64,000 nucleotides of DNA. It comes from Enterococcus wangshanyuanii. GTDB lineage: Bacteria > Bacillota > Bacilli > Lactobacillales > Enterococcaceae. The notes beneath the pieces were generated by a model, which was not told the DNA's origin, did no database searches, and was given only the letters and a program-made list of their open reading frames with translations. The stretch spans positions 2,108,001 to 2,172,000 of the forward strand of contig NZ_CP021874.1 in assembly GCF_002197645.1 (NCBI RefSeq), in the 5' to 3' direction. A program made the position numbers and the translations under genes. Shown here piece after piece: positions 27,077 through 36,019 of this stretch. How positions within the stretch are numbered: the stretch's first letter is position 1; each line of letters starts with the position of its first letter.

Positions 27077-27367
27077 CTATTTTTTTACCAATAAAGAATA
27101 CAATTTGAAAATCAAACACCACATAACACCAACCAACATAAATGACCAGAAAGTAATAAGCTTTACTAGACTTGCCAATGATTCTTTATCCGCTATGCCA
27201 TTATAAATTGCCATCACTGCTAAAAGCCCATGACTAAGGTAAACGACATACCCCATAACGGCAATAAAAAAAAGAAGCAAAAAGATTTTTACGCCCTTAA
27301 TTGCTTTTTTATGTCGTTCAGAAAAACGGTTTATTCTGTTTATTAGTGATTCTAGTTTATTTTTCAT
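27077..27367 (-). CDS. Small two-helix membrane protein of the transfer operon
   Basis: 96 aa: a basic helical N-terminus (RINRFSERHKKAIKG), then two membrane helices (IFLLLFFIAVMGYVVYL and LITFWSFMLVGVMWCLIFKLY). It lies 3 nt from the upstream gene, so the two are coupled. No family recognised; an envelope accessory role is likely from context. Confidence 0.6.
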   Translation of the reverse strand: MKNKLESLINRINRFSERHKKAIKGVKIFLLLFFIAVMGYVVYLSHGLLAVMAIYNGIADKESLASLVKLITFWSFMLVGVMWCLIFKLYSLLVKK

Positions 27368-27370
27368 ATA

Positions 27371-28000
27371 CTACCCTCTCCATTCAATGTAATCTGATTC
27401 AATAATCATTCGTGAGCGCTTGAAAGGAACGCCTACTTGTTGCGCTAAAAATTCGAATCGTTCATCTTCAAAACAACGAGTTTCCACGATTAGAAAAGAA
27501 CAATCGTTTACAGCCGTTTTACAAATCACTGAATGAAGTGGTAATGTATTTCTTTTTGCTGTGTAATCTCTCATTGGAACATAATATTCTACAGTATCGT
27601 TTTTAATAACAACATCAGAACGTACACGAACTGACCGTGCATACGAGAGTAGACTTCTAAAATTTGAATCTTCTAACAGATACATTTCACGTGGATACAG
27701 TTCAGTTCTTCCAGTTTCACGCCATTCTTTTTTGGCATACCTCAAATACTCAATTTCAAGTCTTTTTCGTTCATCCAAAACACCCGCTATTACGCCAAGA
27801 ACAATCAGTGAATAAATTAAATAGATAAACTGAAACTCATGGAATAACAAACTTAGCAAAATAAAGCACCCGATAAATAGCGCAATAAACACACTACTAA
27901 AACACAGGTAAAGTGAATAAATGCCCATATTCCGTTCGTATTCATCATAAGAATAATTTTCTACAACTATTTTCATTTTGGATCGAACTTTTTGCATCAT
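27371..28000 (-). CDS. Hypothetical membrane protein, about 209 aa
   Basis: Two adjacent N-terminal membrane helices (LYLCFSSVFIALFIGCFILL and FIYLIYSLIVLGVIAGVL) precede a cytosolic basic domain of about 130 residues ending RMIIESDYIEWRG. ATG 28000 has GGGAG at proper spacing; an earlier GTG at 28009 is too close. It is placed directly after the coupling ATPase gene in the operon, where other Tn916-like elements carry small accessory genes. No known domain recognised. Confidence 0.6.
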   Translation of the reverse strand: MMQKVRSKMKIVVENYSYDEYERNMGIYSLYLCFSSVFIALFIGCFILLSLLFHEFQFIYLIYSLIVLGVIAGVLDERKRLEIEYLRYAKKEWRETGRTELYPREMYLLEDSNFRSLLSYARSVRVRSDVVIKNDTVEYYVPMRDYTAKRNTLPLHSVICKTAVNDCSFLIVETRCFEDERFEFLAQQVGVPFKRSRMIIESDYIEWRG

Positions 28001-28072
28001 CTTTAACACTCCCTTCCTTTATATTTCATGTAAAAACAACAGCCATTACATATTTTTGCCTTACAATATCGA

Positions 28073-29572
28073 TTAATATTTTTGACTTAACTCATCCAGA
28101 AAGGCTTTTTCTTCGTTTCCATTGGATTCTACAGATAAAGCTTCTCGATCAAAGGTTTTTTCAATTGTTTCAGACAGTTTTTGAACTTCTGCTTCTGCCA
28201 TTCGTTCATACCCTAGTTCATCACTAATTTTCAAAAATTCTTCGACAAAATCAAAATCATCAGGTACAAATGGACTATAAAGTTCACTAGCTACATCTCC
28301 ACCTTTGGCAACATAACCACGACCATAAACAACCTCGCCGTCAACTTTTTCAACAAATTTGAAATTCTTGTTTTTGTTTTCATCACCAAAAATCATCCAG
28401 TTCCCAGTTTCACTTAAACGTCCTACAGACATACGGAACATAAAGTTATCTCGTAACGCTGTTTTGATAAATTCACCATCTGGACGTTGCATTGCAACAA
28501 TAAGGAAAATACCACATTGACGAGCCTTCAAAACAATTTGCGTCAAGTATTCTTCTACTTCTCCTGCTGTTTTAAAATCATTGGAAAGTTCAGCCATCCA
28601 AGCGGCGAACTCATCAATAACTATAAATTTAGGTTTCAATCCATAATAAGCATAATTTTTGCCCATTTTATATTTTGACGAAGTATTCATTTCTTCAAAA
28701 CGATCATTCATTTCTGATACGGCAGTTTTTAAGCAAGTAACCATATCTTTGCCACTATGAACTTTTCCTTCAAATAAAGGTAATTTCCCTAATGCCATCA
28801 AATCAGAACGTTTTGGATCACAAATCTCAATATCTGCCACTCGAACTAATGCATAAATAAGCGATAGCAACGTGAACGTCTTTCCGCCACCTGTACCACC
28901 ACCTACTAATAAATGTGGGTCTTTATCAAAAAACCAATACAGCCCCTTCATCAACTGAACTTTTCCTTCGTCAGCAACCATTTCTCGAATAGAAATTCGT
29001 TTATTATACACATTTGCTCTTAATTCATAGACAATAAATCCCTTTTCATCGACTTTTTTTATCATATCGGCTGTCAACGCCGTTTCCAAAAATCCTCCAA
29101 TCGTTAAAAATTTGTCTTGAAATTTATTGCCTTTTGTTTCAAACGCAACCTCAAATGTTTCTTTTCGTTTTCGGTAATAGATTTTCGGGAAAATAATTTT
29201 TTCTTTCGTTTTTCCCTCACTCGTTTTTTTCTGTACTTTGTTGTAATACGTGTTATCAATCACCATTTTGGCTAAGATTTGACGTTGTTCTACTCTTGCA
29301 AAATAGCCATCACGTACAATTGAAATTCGTTTTACTAACAAAATGAGAATATTCGATACAACCGTTACAATAAAAATGATTGCAACTGGCAGTACATATA
29401 CTTGCCACTCTTTCGTTCCAGCATCAACTAAAGGATAAATTTGTTTATAGCCAACAAAATACCCTAATAATGCTAATATAGGAGTGAATAACGCAAGTTG
29501 ATAATACAAAAGTAACTTTCTACTGGAATAACGAATACGTGTCCCACGATATTTAAATATTTTTTTTAACAT
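28073..29572 (-). CDS. FtsK/TcpA-type coupling ATPase (Orf21-like)
   Basis: 499-aa conjugative coupling protein, the VirD4 equivalent of this ICE class. Two membrane helices (LLLYYQLALFTPILALLGYFV and VLPVAIIFIVTVVSNILILL) are followed by the FtsK-HerA motor: Walker A GGGTGGGKTFTLL near residue 225, Walker B KFIVIDEFAAWM near 316, and the sensor IFLIVAMQRPDGEF near 355. It hands the relaxase-DNA complex to the channel. Start ATG 29572 has AGGAGG. The C-terminal 60 residues are acidic and may contact the relaxosome. Confidence 0.93.
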   Translation of the reverse strand: MLKKIFKYRGTRIRYSSRKLLLYYQLALFTPILALLGYFVGYKQIYPLVDAGTKEWQVYVLPVAIIFIVTVVSNILILLVKRISIVRDGYFARVEQRQILAKMVIDNTYYNKVQKKTSEGKTKEKIIFPKIYYRKRKETFEVAFETKGNKFQDKFLTIGGFLETALTADMIKKVDEKGFIVYELRANVYNKRISIREMVADEGKVQLMKGLYWFFDKDPHLLVGGGTGGGKTFTLLSLIYALVRVADIEICDPKRSDLMALGKLPLFEGKVHSGKDMVTCLKTAVSEMNDRFEEMNTSSKYKMGKNYAYYGLKPKFIVIDEFAAWMAELSNDFKTAGEVEEYLTQIVLKARQCGIFLIVAMQRPDGEFIKTALRDNFMFRMSVGRLSETGNWMIFGDENKNKNFKFVEKVDGEVVYGRGYVAKGGDVASELYSPFVPDDFDFVEEFLKISDELGYERMAEAEVQKLSETIEKTFDREALSVESNGNEEKAFLDELSQKY

Positions 29573-29585
29573 TTATTCCTCCTTA

Positions 29586-29894
29586 TCAGGAATTGACCTT
29601 CTTTATCTCATTAATAAAAGTAACAACTTCATCCTTTAAATCAAACTGCAAAATATCAAATTTTCTTCTAACTCGGTCGAACGTCAATTCTCCTGTTTTC
29701 AATTGATCGTATAATCCATCTAATGTTTGAAACATTGCCTTTTTATGCTGTTGTTTTAAAGTTTGAATCTTTGCCTCATTCACTGTCAAATCAATTCCTG
29801 ACTGTTTTAAATTTAAATCAAGAATATCAAAATAATCTCTCTCTAGTGGTAGCCAAATCATCTCTAAATCAAAAGCTTTTGTAATTACACTCAT
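29586..29894 (-). CDS. Hypothetical ICE protein, 102 aa
   Basis: Small soluble helical protein (VNEAKIQTLKQQHKKAMFQTLDGLY) between the 95-aa gene and the coupling ATPase. Its start abuts the stop of the gene before it (29895) and its end lies 13 nt before the ATPase start, so it is embedded in the operon. No family recognised. Confidence 0.6.
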   Translation of the reverse strand: MSVITKAFDLEMIWLPLERDYFDILDLNLKQSGIDLTVNEAKIQTLKQQHKKAMFQTLDGLYDQLKTGELTFDRVRRKFDILQFDLKDEVVTFINEIKKVNS

Positions 29895-30182
29895 TTACTG
29901 AACTCCCTTCTCTTTAAAAAATTGTGTTGCTTGCTTCAAAATTTCATGTTTTGCCGTATCAAATTTACTAGATATCAACTGTTCCACTTGATCTTGTGGG
30001 ATTGGATCATCCAGTAAAAATAATTCCTTCCTAAATTCCTGACAAGCATTTGAGAGATTAAAAAAGGCATCAAAATATTGTCTTTTCCGATCTGATTCAA
30101 ATTTTGTATCAAAAACTTGTTGCAACTTTTTCTTAAAATGCATATAAACAGTTTCGTACGGTTGCTTCTCCAATGTATTCAA
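29895..30182 (-). CDS. Hypothetical ICE protein, 95 aa
   Basis: Helical, basic soluble protein (YMHFKKKLQQVFDTKFESDR) and the first gene after the internal terminator at 30311-30337. The intervening 128 nt must hold a promoter if the terminator is effective. Translation is coupled to the following gene. Function not recognised. Confidence 0.58.
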   Translation of the reverse strand: MNTLEKQPYETVYMHFKKKLQQVFDTKFESDRKRQYFDAFFNLSNACQEFRKELFLLDDPIPQDQVEQLISSKFDTAKHEILKQATQFFKEKGVQ

Positions 30183-30310
30183 ATTATTCTCCTTTCCCCT
30201 GATTTTTCATGCACATTTTGATACTTTTCTATACGCACCCCACCTCTCTAAATTTTATATAAACTAATATCTAGCTATGATTTACATAGCTACAGATTAA
30301 TCTATATAAA

Positions 30311-30337
30311 AAAGAGACACTCAATGAATGTCTCTTT
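30311..30337 (-). terminator. Internal terminator after the DUF961 pair
   Basis: AAAGAGACA pairs perfectly with TGTCTCTTT and is followed on the minus strand by TTTTATA. It divides an early unit (DUF961 genes and upstream) from the coupling ATPase and relaxase genes. Confidence 0.8.
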
Positions 30338-30351
30338 CACTACTAAATCGA

Positions 30352-30786
30352 TCAATTATTTTTCTTTTCTTCTTTGCCTTGTGATGCTTGATTTGTTGGC
30401 TGACTACCCGAATTAGAAGATTTAGCACTTGAACCAAGTGTAAAATCAGTCGCCATAAACTTCAAACCACTTTCGGCACTAACAAAACCGTTTTGTTGTT
30501 CTAAAGAAGCGTACCAACCTAATGCACTTACGTCTCCTTTTAGTACAACAACTTGTTTACGTTTCAATCCCTCAATTTTTTCTTGCAATTCGCTAGGAAA
30601 ATCAATTTCCACGAAATCCTTTTTCGCAGTTGAATAGAATAAGACCTTCACGGATTTTACATCTGTTCCAACCTCATTATTCATACCATTCTCATAACCT
30701 AATGTAAATGATCGGAATGTTAATTCTCCAAATGTTGCGACTTCATCAATCTTCGGAATTGTTCTATTTTCAAATTTTACTGACAT
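30352..30786 (-). CDS. DUF961 protein (Orf22/HelP-like)
   Basis: 144-aa DUF961 protein. The family pattern EVATFGELTFRSFTLGYENG, then VLFYSTAKKDFVEIDFP and VVVLKGDVSALGWYAS, is visible. DUF961 members in Tn916 (Orf22, Orf23) and ICEBs1 (HelP) are helicase processivity factors needed for ICE DNA unwinding. The C-terminal 25 residues are a low-complexity Ser/Gln/Lys tail. It follows a second DUF961 gene 6 nt away. Confidence 0.82.
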   Translation of the reverse strand: MSVKFENRTIPKIDEVATFGELTFRSFTLGYENGMNNEVGTDVKSVKVLFYSTAKKDFVEIDFPSELQEKIEGLKRKQVVVLKGDVSALGWYASLEQQNGFVSAESGLKFMATDFTLGSSAKSSNSGSQPTNQASQGKEEKKNN

Positions 30787-30792
30787 ATTTTT

Positions 30793-31125
30793 CTACCCCT
30801 TCACTCTTAATTCTTTTGCGTACACTTCAAATGCTTGTCTACGTTCCTGTTTATCGCCAAATACTGAACTTTTGAATGTATTAACGATTTCTACACCTTT
30901 TAGTACAACTTCTGATAATTCAGTAATAACATCCGAATTTTTAGACGGATTCAACACTACAATTTCAAAATCTGCTTGTAGCTCACTACTTGCTGAAAAT
31001 CTACGAGCTGGATATCTTACCCCATCAACCGTAACTGGTCGATCAACAAATTTTGGTGCAACCTCAATTTCTTTCCCTAAAATAATATCTGGATCAATAA
31101 AACATCTATTTTGTTTATCTGCCAT
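30793..31125 (-). CDS. DUF961 protein (Orf23/HelP-like)
   Basis: 110-aa paralogue of the next gene in the DUF961/YdcP group (DIILGKEIEVAPKFVDRPVT, FEIVVLNPSKNSDV, EVVLKGVEIVNTF). I start at ATG 31125 (MADKQNRCF), which has AGAGG upstream. The tandem pair matches orf23-orf22 of Tn916, and the role is probably support of PcrA-type helicase during rolling-circle ICE DNA processing. Confidence 0.78.
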   Translation of the reverse strand: MADKQNRCFIDPDIILGKEIEVAPKFVDRPVTVDGVRYPARRFSASSELQADFEIVVLNPSKNSDVITELSEVVLKGVEIVNTFKSSVFGDKQERRQAFEVYAKELRVKG

Positions 31126-31210
31126 TTCTTTTCCTCTTTTCATTTATTTTCAAATTTATTTTTTTGTTGTTAATATAAGTTAGAAATACTCAATTCATTT
31201 TTCATAAAAA

Positions 31211-31238
31211 AAGAAGAAGCTTTTTATCACTTCTTCTT
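31211..31238 (-). terminator. Terminator at the end of the LPXTG adhesin gene
   Basis: AAGAAGAAG pairs with CTTCTTCTT and is followed on the minus strand by TTTTTT. The stem contains the stop codon of the adhesin gene. Confidence 0.7.
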
Positions 31239-33665
31239 AGCTGATTCTTTGTTTCCGTTGAAATCTTCTGTACCATAGTCAGCATGATCTAAACTTTCTG
31301 ATTCTTTTTTACGTTTCAAGTACATTCCGCCAGCAACACCTAATAATAGTAGTAAGCCTACCACAGTAGCCCCACGCATCATTTCTTCACCTGTATAGGG
31401 TAATGATCCTTTTGGCGTTTCTTTTGATGTTTCTGGCGTTTTAGGTGTTTCTTTGACAACTGGTGTAATATCTTGCGTTTTTTCTTTGCCGTCAAAGTTA
31501 TGTTTTTCTTCAACTGGTTTATGAACTAATTCCTTAAAGTAATAACGTGTGCCTTTCGGGTCTTTTTTGTAGTCATATTCTGACAACACACGTTCAGTCA
31601 TTTTCTCATCAGTCATCTTCAAATCGACTTTCCCAGAAGACCAAACATCTTTTTCTTTTCCATCAGGATAAATAGCAACTTGAATTGTTTCATAAACAAG
31701 GACTGTTCCTAACGGGATATTTTTAGTTGTAATCGTTACATCATCATAAAACTTCACATCTTCGCCCCATTCAAACGTTTGGGTTTTACCGTCTCCAGTA
31801 TGGGCTTGCGTTGAGATACCCACTTCTGGTTTTTCAACAACTTCTGCTTTATCTTTCAGTGTATATGTGCCTAAATCTACATTTTCACCTTTAGATAATT
31901 CTAGTTGAGTGAATGTTTCTTCACTCAATACATTCCCGCTCTTTTGGTCTTTGATAACGAAGGTAAATGATTTCGTTTCCTTGTCATAAAAATGTGTAAT
32001 CTCAATAGGATCAACATTCTTATAGCCTTCAACGCCTTTTGTTTCCGTCAAGATATAATCATCAAGTGCAATGTCAGCAAACCTAAAGTAGCCTTTTTTA
32101 CCGTCTACAGTAGCCGTTTTAACAACGTGAGTTTCTCCTGTTCGCTTGTTTGTTAGCGTAAACTCAACATCATTTTTGAACATTTCATTGGTGTCATTTT
32201 GAATCAGTTTTTGACCGTCTAAGTTCATACGAATCACATCGTCATTACTTTTACTGTCTTTGACAACAACTGGTGTGTCTTGGTCTTTATACGTCAATTC
32301 TACAACGTGTTTTTCTGGATCAAGGGCATAGCCGACTGGAGCTACGGTTTCCTGCCAATAATAAGTTGCTAGCGGTTGACCTTCGACTGTTGCAGTTTGG
32401 TTTTTGTCTAAAGCAAATTCTTTAATCAACGTACCATCTTCTTTAAACCAGCCGTATTTTGCGCCAGTCATAGGATAATTAGGATTTAACGGTTTATCAG
32501 TTTCAGTCGTTTTATCAACCTTTGTTAGTGTTGATTTGCCTGTTGCACGTTCATTTCTAAACTCAACTGGTGTTACTTGACCAGCTTTCACCATTACTTT
32601 TTTAGTGTTGTTTTTCGCTTTTACATATGGAGCAGGCACGAACGTTTCAGTGATTTCAACTTCCGTTCCATCATAAACATCTTTTAAAAGCCCTTCACCT
32701 TTTGCATCTGTTTTCACTTTTTGCGTTTTACCGTCTGAAAGATTTTTCAAGTCAAATTCAGTATTCGGTACTGGTTCTCCTGTTCCCTCGTCAAGCTTTG
32801 TTACTTTGATATCTCCTGTTTTGATTACTTGCAAATTAACTGAAAAAACGTTAGGATCGTCAATAGCTCCAGCCATCACTTGTTGCGATCCAACTAATGA
32901 ATAAGCTACTGGAGTTCCTACATCAAGAGATTTTCCAATTACTAAAGTTCCATTTTCATTAGAATTTTTGTTTGGCGTAATAGTCAATTTATTTCCCTTA
33001 ATAGACCAATCAACATTAGCTGGATTACTATTCTTCATTAATGTGTCAAATCTTTCCAAGCCAACATTGTCTGTATCAGTTAAAGTAATTGATTCACCAA
33101 CCGTAACAGTCACTTTTTGACCATCAAAACTCGGTTTTTTCTCATAATCAGTAATGATTTGATTAATTTTTGCTTTTACAGAATCCACATCAATTAAACT
33201 TCCATCTGGTCGGCGCAAATAATCAATTGTTTTGCCTTGTTGATGTTCCCATAACATAATTTGTGCTACTTGTTGAGTATCTTCATCATTTCCTGCATAC
33301 TTCCACAAAACTGTTAAAAATTTTGATCGTTGGTCATTCGCAAATGCAGGTAACGGATTTGACGTATAGCCGGGAGTTACTGAATTAACAATTGGCACTG
33401 CTGGTTCAATACAGAAAATCGGTTGTCGTTTCCCTTCATATACTGCATATAACGGCGGAATACGTTCATCAAATGCACTACCATCCGAATTTGTCCCTTT
33501 CGCTACATACATTCGGTTATTGTCATATTCAACTGTTACTTCCTTTGGGAAAATAACTCCAGCATTTGCGACTACTGGTAAAATTGATGATGAGACCACT
33601 TGTCCTAAAACAATTAAACTAGCAAATAAATATTTTGCTTTTCTCTTAAAATTAATTTTCTTCAT
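31227..33665 (-). CDS. LPXTG wall-anchored adhesin with thioester and SpaA/Cna-B-type repeats
   Basis: 812-aa surface protein. Signal peptide at residues 1-36 (FASLIVLGQVVSSSILPVVANAG). A thioester-type domain follows, with the FCIEPAVP cysteine motif near residue 80 and AQIMLWEHQQGK near 126, the pattern of TED adhesins that bond covalently to host or bacterial ligands. At least three SpaA/Cna-B domains follow (TKLDEGTGEPVPNTEFDLKN, TKVDKTTETDKPLNPNYPMTG, and a third near residue 505). The sortase signal LPYTGEE precedes a membrane helix and a Lys-rich tail. Its placement in the transfer operon suggests a role in donor-recipient contact. Confidence 0.9.
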   Translation of the reverse strand: MKKINFKRKAKYLFASLIVLGQVVSSSILPVVANAGVIFPKEVTVEYDNNRMYVAKGTNSDGSAFDERIPPLYAVYEGKRQPIFCIEPAVPIVNSVTPGYTSNPLPAFANDQRSKFLTVLWKYAGNDEDTQQVAQIMLWEHQQGKTIDYLRRPDGSLIDVDSVKAKINQIITDYEKKPSFDGQKVTVTVGESITLTDTDNVGLERFDTLMKNSNPANVDWSIKGNKLTITPNKNSNENGTLVIGKSLDVGTPVAYSLVGSQQVMAGAIDDPNVFSVNLQVIKTGDIKVTKLDEGTGEPVPNTEFDLKNLSDGKTQKVKTDAKGEGLLKDVYDGTEVEITETFVPAPYVKAKNNTKKVMVKAGQVTPVEFRNERATGKSTLTKVDKTTETDKPLNPNYPMTGAKYGWFKEDGTLIKEFALDKNQTATVEGQPLATYYWQETVAPVGYALDPEKHVVELTYKDQDTPVVVKDSKSNDDVIRMNLDGQKLIQNDTNEMFKNDVEFTLTNKRTGETHVVKTATVDGKKGYFRFADIALDDYILTETKGVEGYKNVDPIEITHFYDKETKSFTFVIKDQKSGNVLSEETFTQLELSKGENVDLGTYTLKDKAEVVEKPEVGISTQAHTGDGKTQTFEWGEDVKFYDDVTITTKNIPLGTVLVYETIQVAIYPDGKEKDVWSSGKVDLKMTDEKMTERVLSEYDYKKDPKGTRYYFKELVHKPVEEKHNFDGKEKTQDITPVVKETPKTPETSKETPKGSLPYTGEEMMRGATVVGLLLLLGVAGGMYLKRKKESESLDHADYGTEDFNGNKESAKKK

Positions 33666-33768
33666 AATGTCCTCCTATTTTTTTGTTTGAAATAGTTCAT
33701 GTTTATTGGCGGTTCTCTACTCCGAATACTTATGAAATTCACCTCTTTCTATTATTTTTGGGTACAAA

Positions 33769-33799
33769 AAAAGCAACCTCGAGTTAAGAAGTTGCTTTT
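33769..33799 (-). terminator. Terminator after the first transfer-operon gene
   Basis: AAAGCAAC pairs with GTTGCTTT around a 13-nt loop and is followed on the minus strand by TTTTTTTG. It separates the 342-aa anchored protein from the adhesin gene. Confidence 0.75.
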
Positions 33800-33811
33800 C
33801 ATATCTATTTA

Positions 33812-34840
33812 TTAATAAGGACGAATATATCCGTCCGAATGATCAAAACCACTATAGCCATTATCAAATAACCAATTCCATAATTCATTACTTCCAACTG
33901 GGAATGGTGGAGTTATCCAACCTGCTGGTGGGCCTACTGGTTGTGTTGGTTCTGGTGTTGGCTCTGGAGCTGGAGGTGTAGGTGTTCCTCCTGTATTTCC
34001 ATTATCCGCTGGTGCTGTTGGCGCTACATTTTGATTCGATCCAGTATCATTATTAGTTTCTGGAGCTTGTGGTTCGTAGTAGCCTGTTTCTTGCCCTGCG
34101 CCTGCTTGTGGCGTTTGCTGTTGCGCTTGATCTGTTTGTTGCACTGTTACATCTGCTACCTGCTGTTCTGCACCATTTGTTGTTTGAGCTACATTATCTG
34201 TAGTCGTTTTAGCTTCTGGTGATTGTTGCGAAGCTTTTTCAGCTTCTTTTTTCTTTTCTTCATTCTCTTTATTTTTCTTTTCAATTTCAGATTTTACTTT
34301 TGCTAATTTATCTGATAGCTCTTTTTTAGCTTTGGCATTTTTGATTTTGTCGACTTCTTTTTTTGCAGAATCAACGTTTTTTTGATCTGTATTCACTACT
34401 TTATTATCTTTGAATACTTTTTCTACTGCTTTTTTTGCTGTATCAATTTGTTTTAATTGGTTTTCAGCATTAACAATGGATTCATTAATAATCTTTTGCC
34501 ATGCATCATCTGTTTTTTCAACAAAATACTGTTCCTTAACTTTCTTAACAGTATCACTCTTTAAATCATTTTTGATTGCAATTTTTTCAGCATCTTTATT
34601 ATCAATAATTGCTTTTTCAAATAAATCATTTACTGCTGTTTCCGTATCAATTTTCAACTGTCTTTCTTCTGCTTGTTGTTCTTTTTCAACCTTTGCAATT
34701 CGTTCTTGCTCTAATGCCTTTTGATTATCAGCATAGGCTTTATATCCAAAAGAACCTACTAACAAAACTACAATTCCAACAGTCAATACACCCATTTTTT
34801 GTTTCTTTGTCATTTTTTTCAACTGTTCATTCATTTTCAT
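33812..34840 (-). CDS. Secreted or membrane-anchored protein with coiled coil and Pro/Gln-rich tail
   Basis: 342 aa: one N-terminal hydrophobic segment (KMGVLTVGIVVLLVGSFGYKAYA), a long Lys/Glu-rich helical region (about residues 35-200), then a low-complexity Gln/Thr/Pro region, and a compact aromatic C-terminus (GWITPPFPVGSNELWNWLFD). The C-terminal motif looks like a small wall-binding or protein-binding module, but I cannot name it. ATG 34840 is preceded by GGAGG at good spacing. It is the second gene of the ICE transfer region, before the adhesin, so a cell-surface role is likely. Confidence 0.65.
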   Translation of the reverse strand: MKMNEQLKKMTKKQKMGVLTVGIVVLLVGSFGYKAYADNQKALEQERIAKVEKEQQAEERQLKIDTETAVNDLFEKAIIDNKDAEKIAIKNDLKSDTVKKVKEQYFVEKTDDAWQKIINESIVNAENQLKQIDTAKKAVEKVFKDNKVVNTDQKNVDSAKKEVDKIKNAKAKKELSDKLAKVKSEIEKKNKENEEKKKEAEKASQQSPEAKTTTDNVAQTTNGAEQQVADVTVQQTDQAQQQTPQAGAGQETGYYEPQAPETNNDTGSNQNVAPTAPADNGNTGGTPTPPAPEPTPEPTQPVGPPAGWITPPFPVGSNELWNWLFDNGYSGFDHSDGYIRPY

Positions 34841-34901
34841 TTTATCTTCCTCCATTAATAATAAGTTAATAATATCATACTTCTTTAAAAATTAGCTACA
34901 A

Positions 34902-35069
34902 TCACAGCACTAATTCTCTAGTTTTTCCCGTTTCTTTGTGAATAAGCAACATCTTACTTGCAGAGAATTGTCTCACCAGCCATTTATTTGGGTTGAGAAA
35001 TTGATTTCCAATCTTTTGTTGTTCAATCAGTTGTTTCTGTCTTCTTGTAGGTTTTTTTCCTCGTTTCAT
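34902..35069 (-). CDS. DUF6906-like small basic protein, 55 aa
   Basis: A short gene with a perfect AGGAGG seven bases before ATG 35069. The product begins MKRGKKPTRRQKQLIEQQKI and ends with a HKETGKTREL segment. Both ends match the small DUF6906-type proteins commonly found at the head of Tn916-family transfer operons. It is very basic at the N-terminus and may bind nucleic acid; the function is unknown. It is the first coding sequence after the long noncoding leader. Confidence 0.72.
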   Translation of the reverse strand: MKRGKKPTRRQKQLIEQQKIGNQFLNPNKWLVRQFSASKMLLIHKETGKTRELVL

Positions 35070-35147
35070 TTTTTTCCTCCTAAATTTAATTGTCTAAATC
35101 CTACGAAAAGAAAGCTAATTTTACTTTCCTTTAGTAGAATATAGAAA

Positions 35148-35174
35148 AAGGACACCCTTTAAAAGAATGTCCTT
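35148..35174 (-). terminator. Terminator at the end of the ICE leader
   Basis: AAGGACA pairs with TGTCCTT around a 13-nt loop and is followed on the minus strand by TTTTTCT. It lies before the first transfer gene, so the main operon needs read-through, anti-termination or a second promoter. Confidence 0.75.
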
Positions 35175-35928
35175 CAAAATATATTCTTATATCAAAATCT
35201 CTTAGTCGCTGAAAAAATACTTTTTCTTCCTGCTTTGACTAATGATTTTGAATTAATCAGTTTAAGATTCTTTTTTTCATGGTAGTAGAATGTGCAATAT
35301 CATATATTGCCATAGATACCCTGCAAGTTCGCCCTAAAGCTATGAAATCAGGTCGTCTATCATTCATTTCATAGAATCATCGTTCAACGGCTAATGGACA
35401 TACTCCATATCACGGCTCGTTAGTTAGACCTACCACATACAGTGACCTTTCTCCTCCTCTGATTTTACATACTTACGTTCTTTCATGGAATCGTAGTTAT
35501 CTTTGTAATCAGCAATATCATCACGACATAGCTATTGATTCAAAGTGATTTTATTCAATTAGATACCGATTCATCCTAAGCGAATCTTATTCAACATTTT
35601 CGATGCCCTACTCTATAATAGCAGTCAAAACTGAAAACCTAGCCCTTAGGAGTAAACAAGAAAGTCTAATCTCGAAAAATCAATAAAATACTCGGCTGCA
35701 TTTACGCATACTTTTGTCACTTTACAGCAAATTCATAGGCTTTACTGCAACACCTCAAAAAGACTTATAACCTTAAACGAAAACTTCATCCTTGTATTAT
35801 TTCGTTATATGCCTTACAATAAAAGTGTCTAGATTTTAAGAAAGGTATTTGCGAAACAGAAATTCATTTTCTTCTCGTGAATGCTTTTTTGTTTATTATT
35901 GGCTAAAAACTACGTTTTGTAACCTTAT
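35148..35928 (-). ncRNA. Candidate 0.78-kb noncoding leader RNA of the ICE
   Basis: Between the minus-strand promoter at 35935-35963 and the terminator at 35148-35174 lies about 780 nt with no recognisable gene in any frame. It contains several hairpins: CTATGAAAT/ATTTCATAG (35340-35374, 9 bp) and GCAATAT/ATATTGC (35294-35310). The promoter and terminator make it a discrete transcript, or an attenuated leader of the transfer operon. No known RNA family is recognised. A decayed coding region is the main alternative. Confidence 0.5.
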
Positions 35929-35978
35929 GTACTTATATTAAACTACATTTTGAAAGTTGTCAACCGTTTTGTAGTTTT
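35906..35978. promoter_or_regulatory. Candidate ImmR-type operator cluster
   Basis: The motif AAACTAC(G/A)TTTTG occurs at 35907-35919 and 35940-35952, and an inverted AAAACTACAAAAC copy lies at 35966-35978. The sites flank and overlap the leftward promoter and precede the rightward XRE gene. This is the arrangement of phage-like repressor control in ICEBs1. Binding by the adjacent XRE protein is inferred. Confidence 0.6.
35935..35963 (-). promoter_or_regulatory. Main leftward promoter of the ICE
   Basis: On the minus strand TTGACA (complement at 35958-35963) and TAATAT (complement at 35935-35940) are separated by exactly 17 nt. This is the best promoter in element 1 and faces the leader and transfer genes. 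It is overlapped by candidate repressor sites. Confidence 0.85.
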
Positions 35979-36019
35979 TTTTGTTATAATTATTTATCAC
36001 ATTAAAGAGGGATATGATT

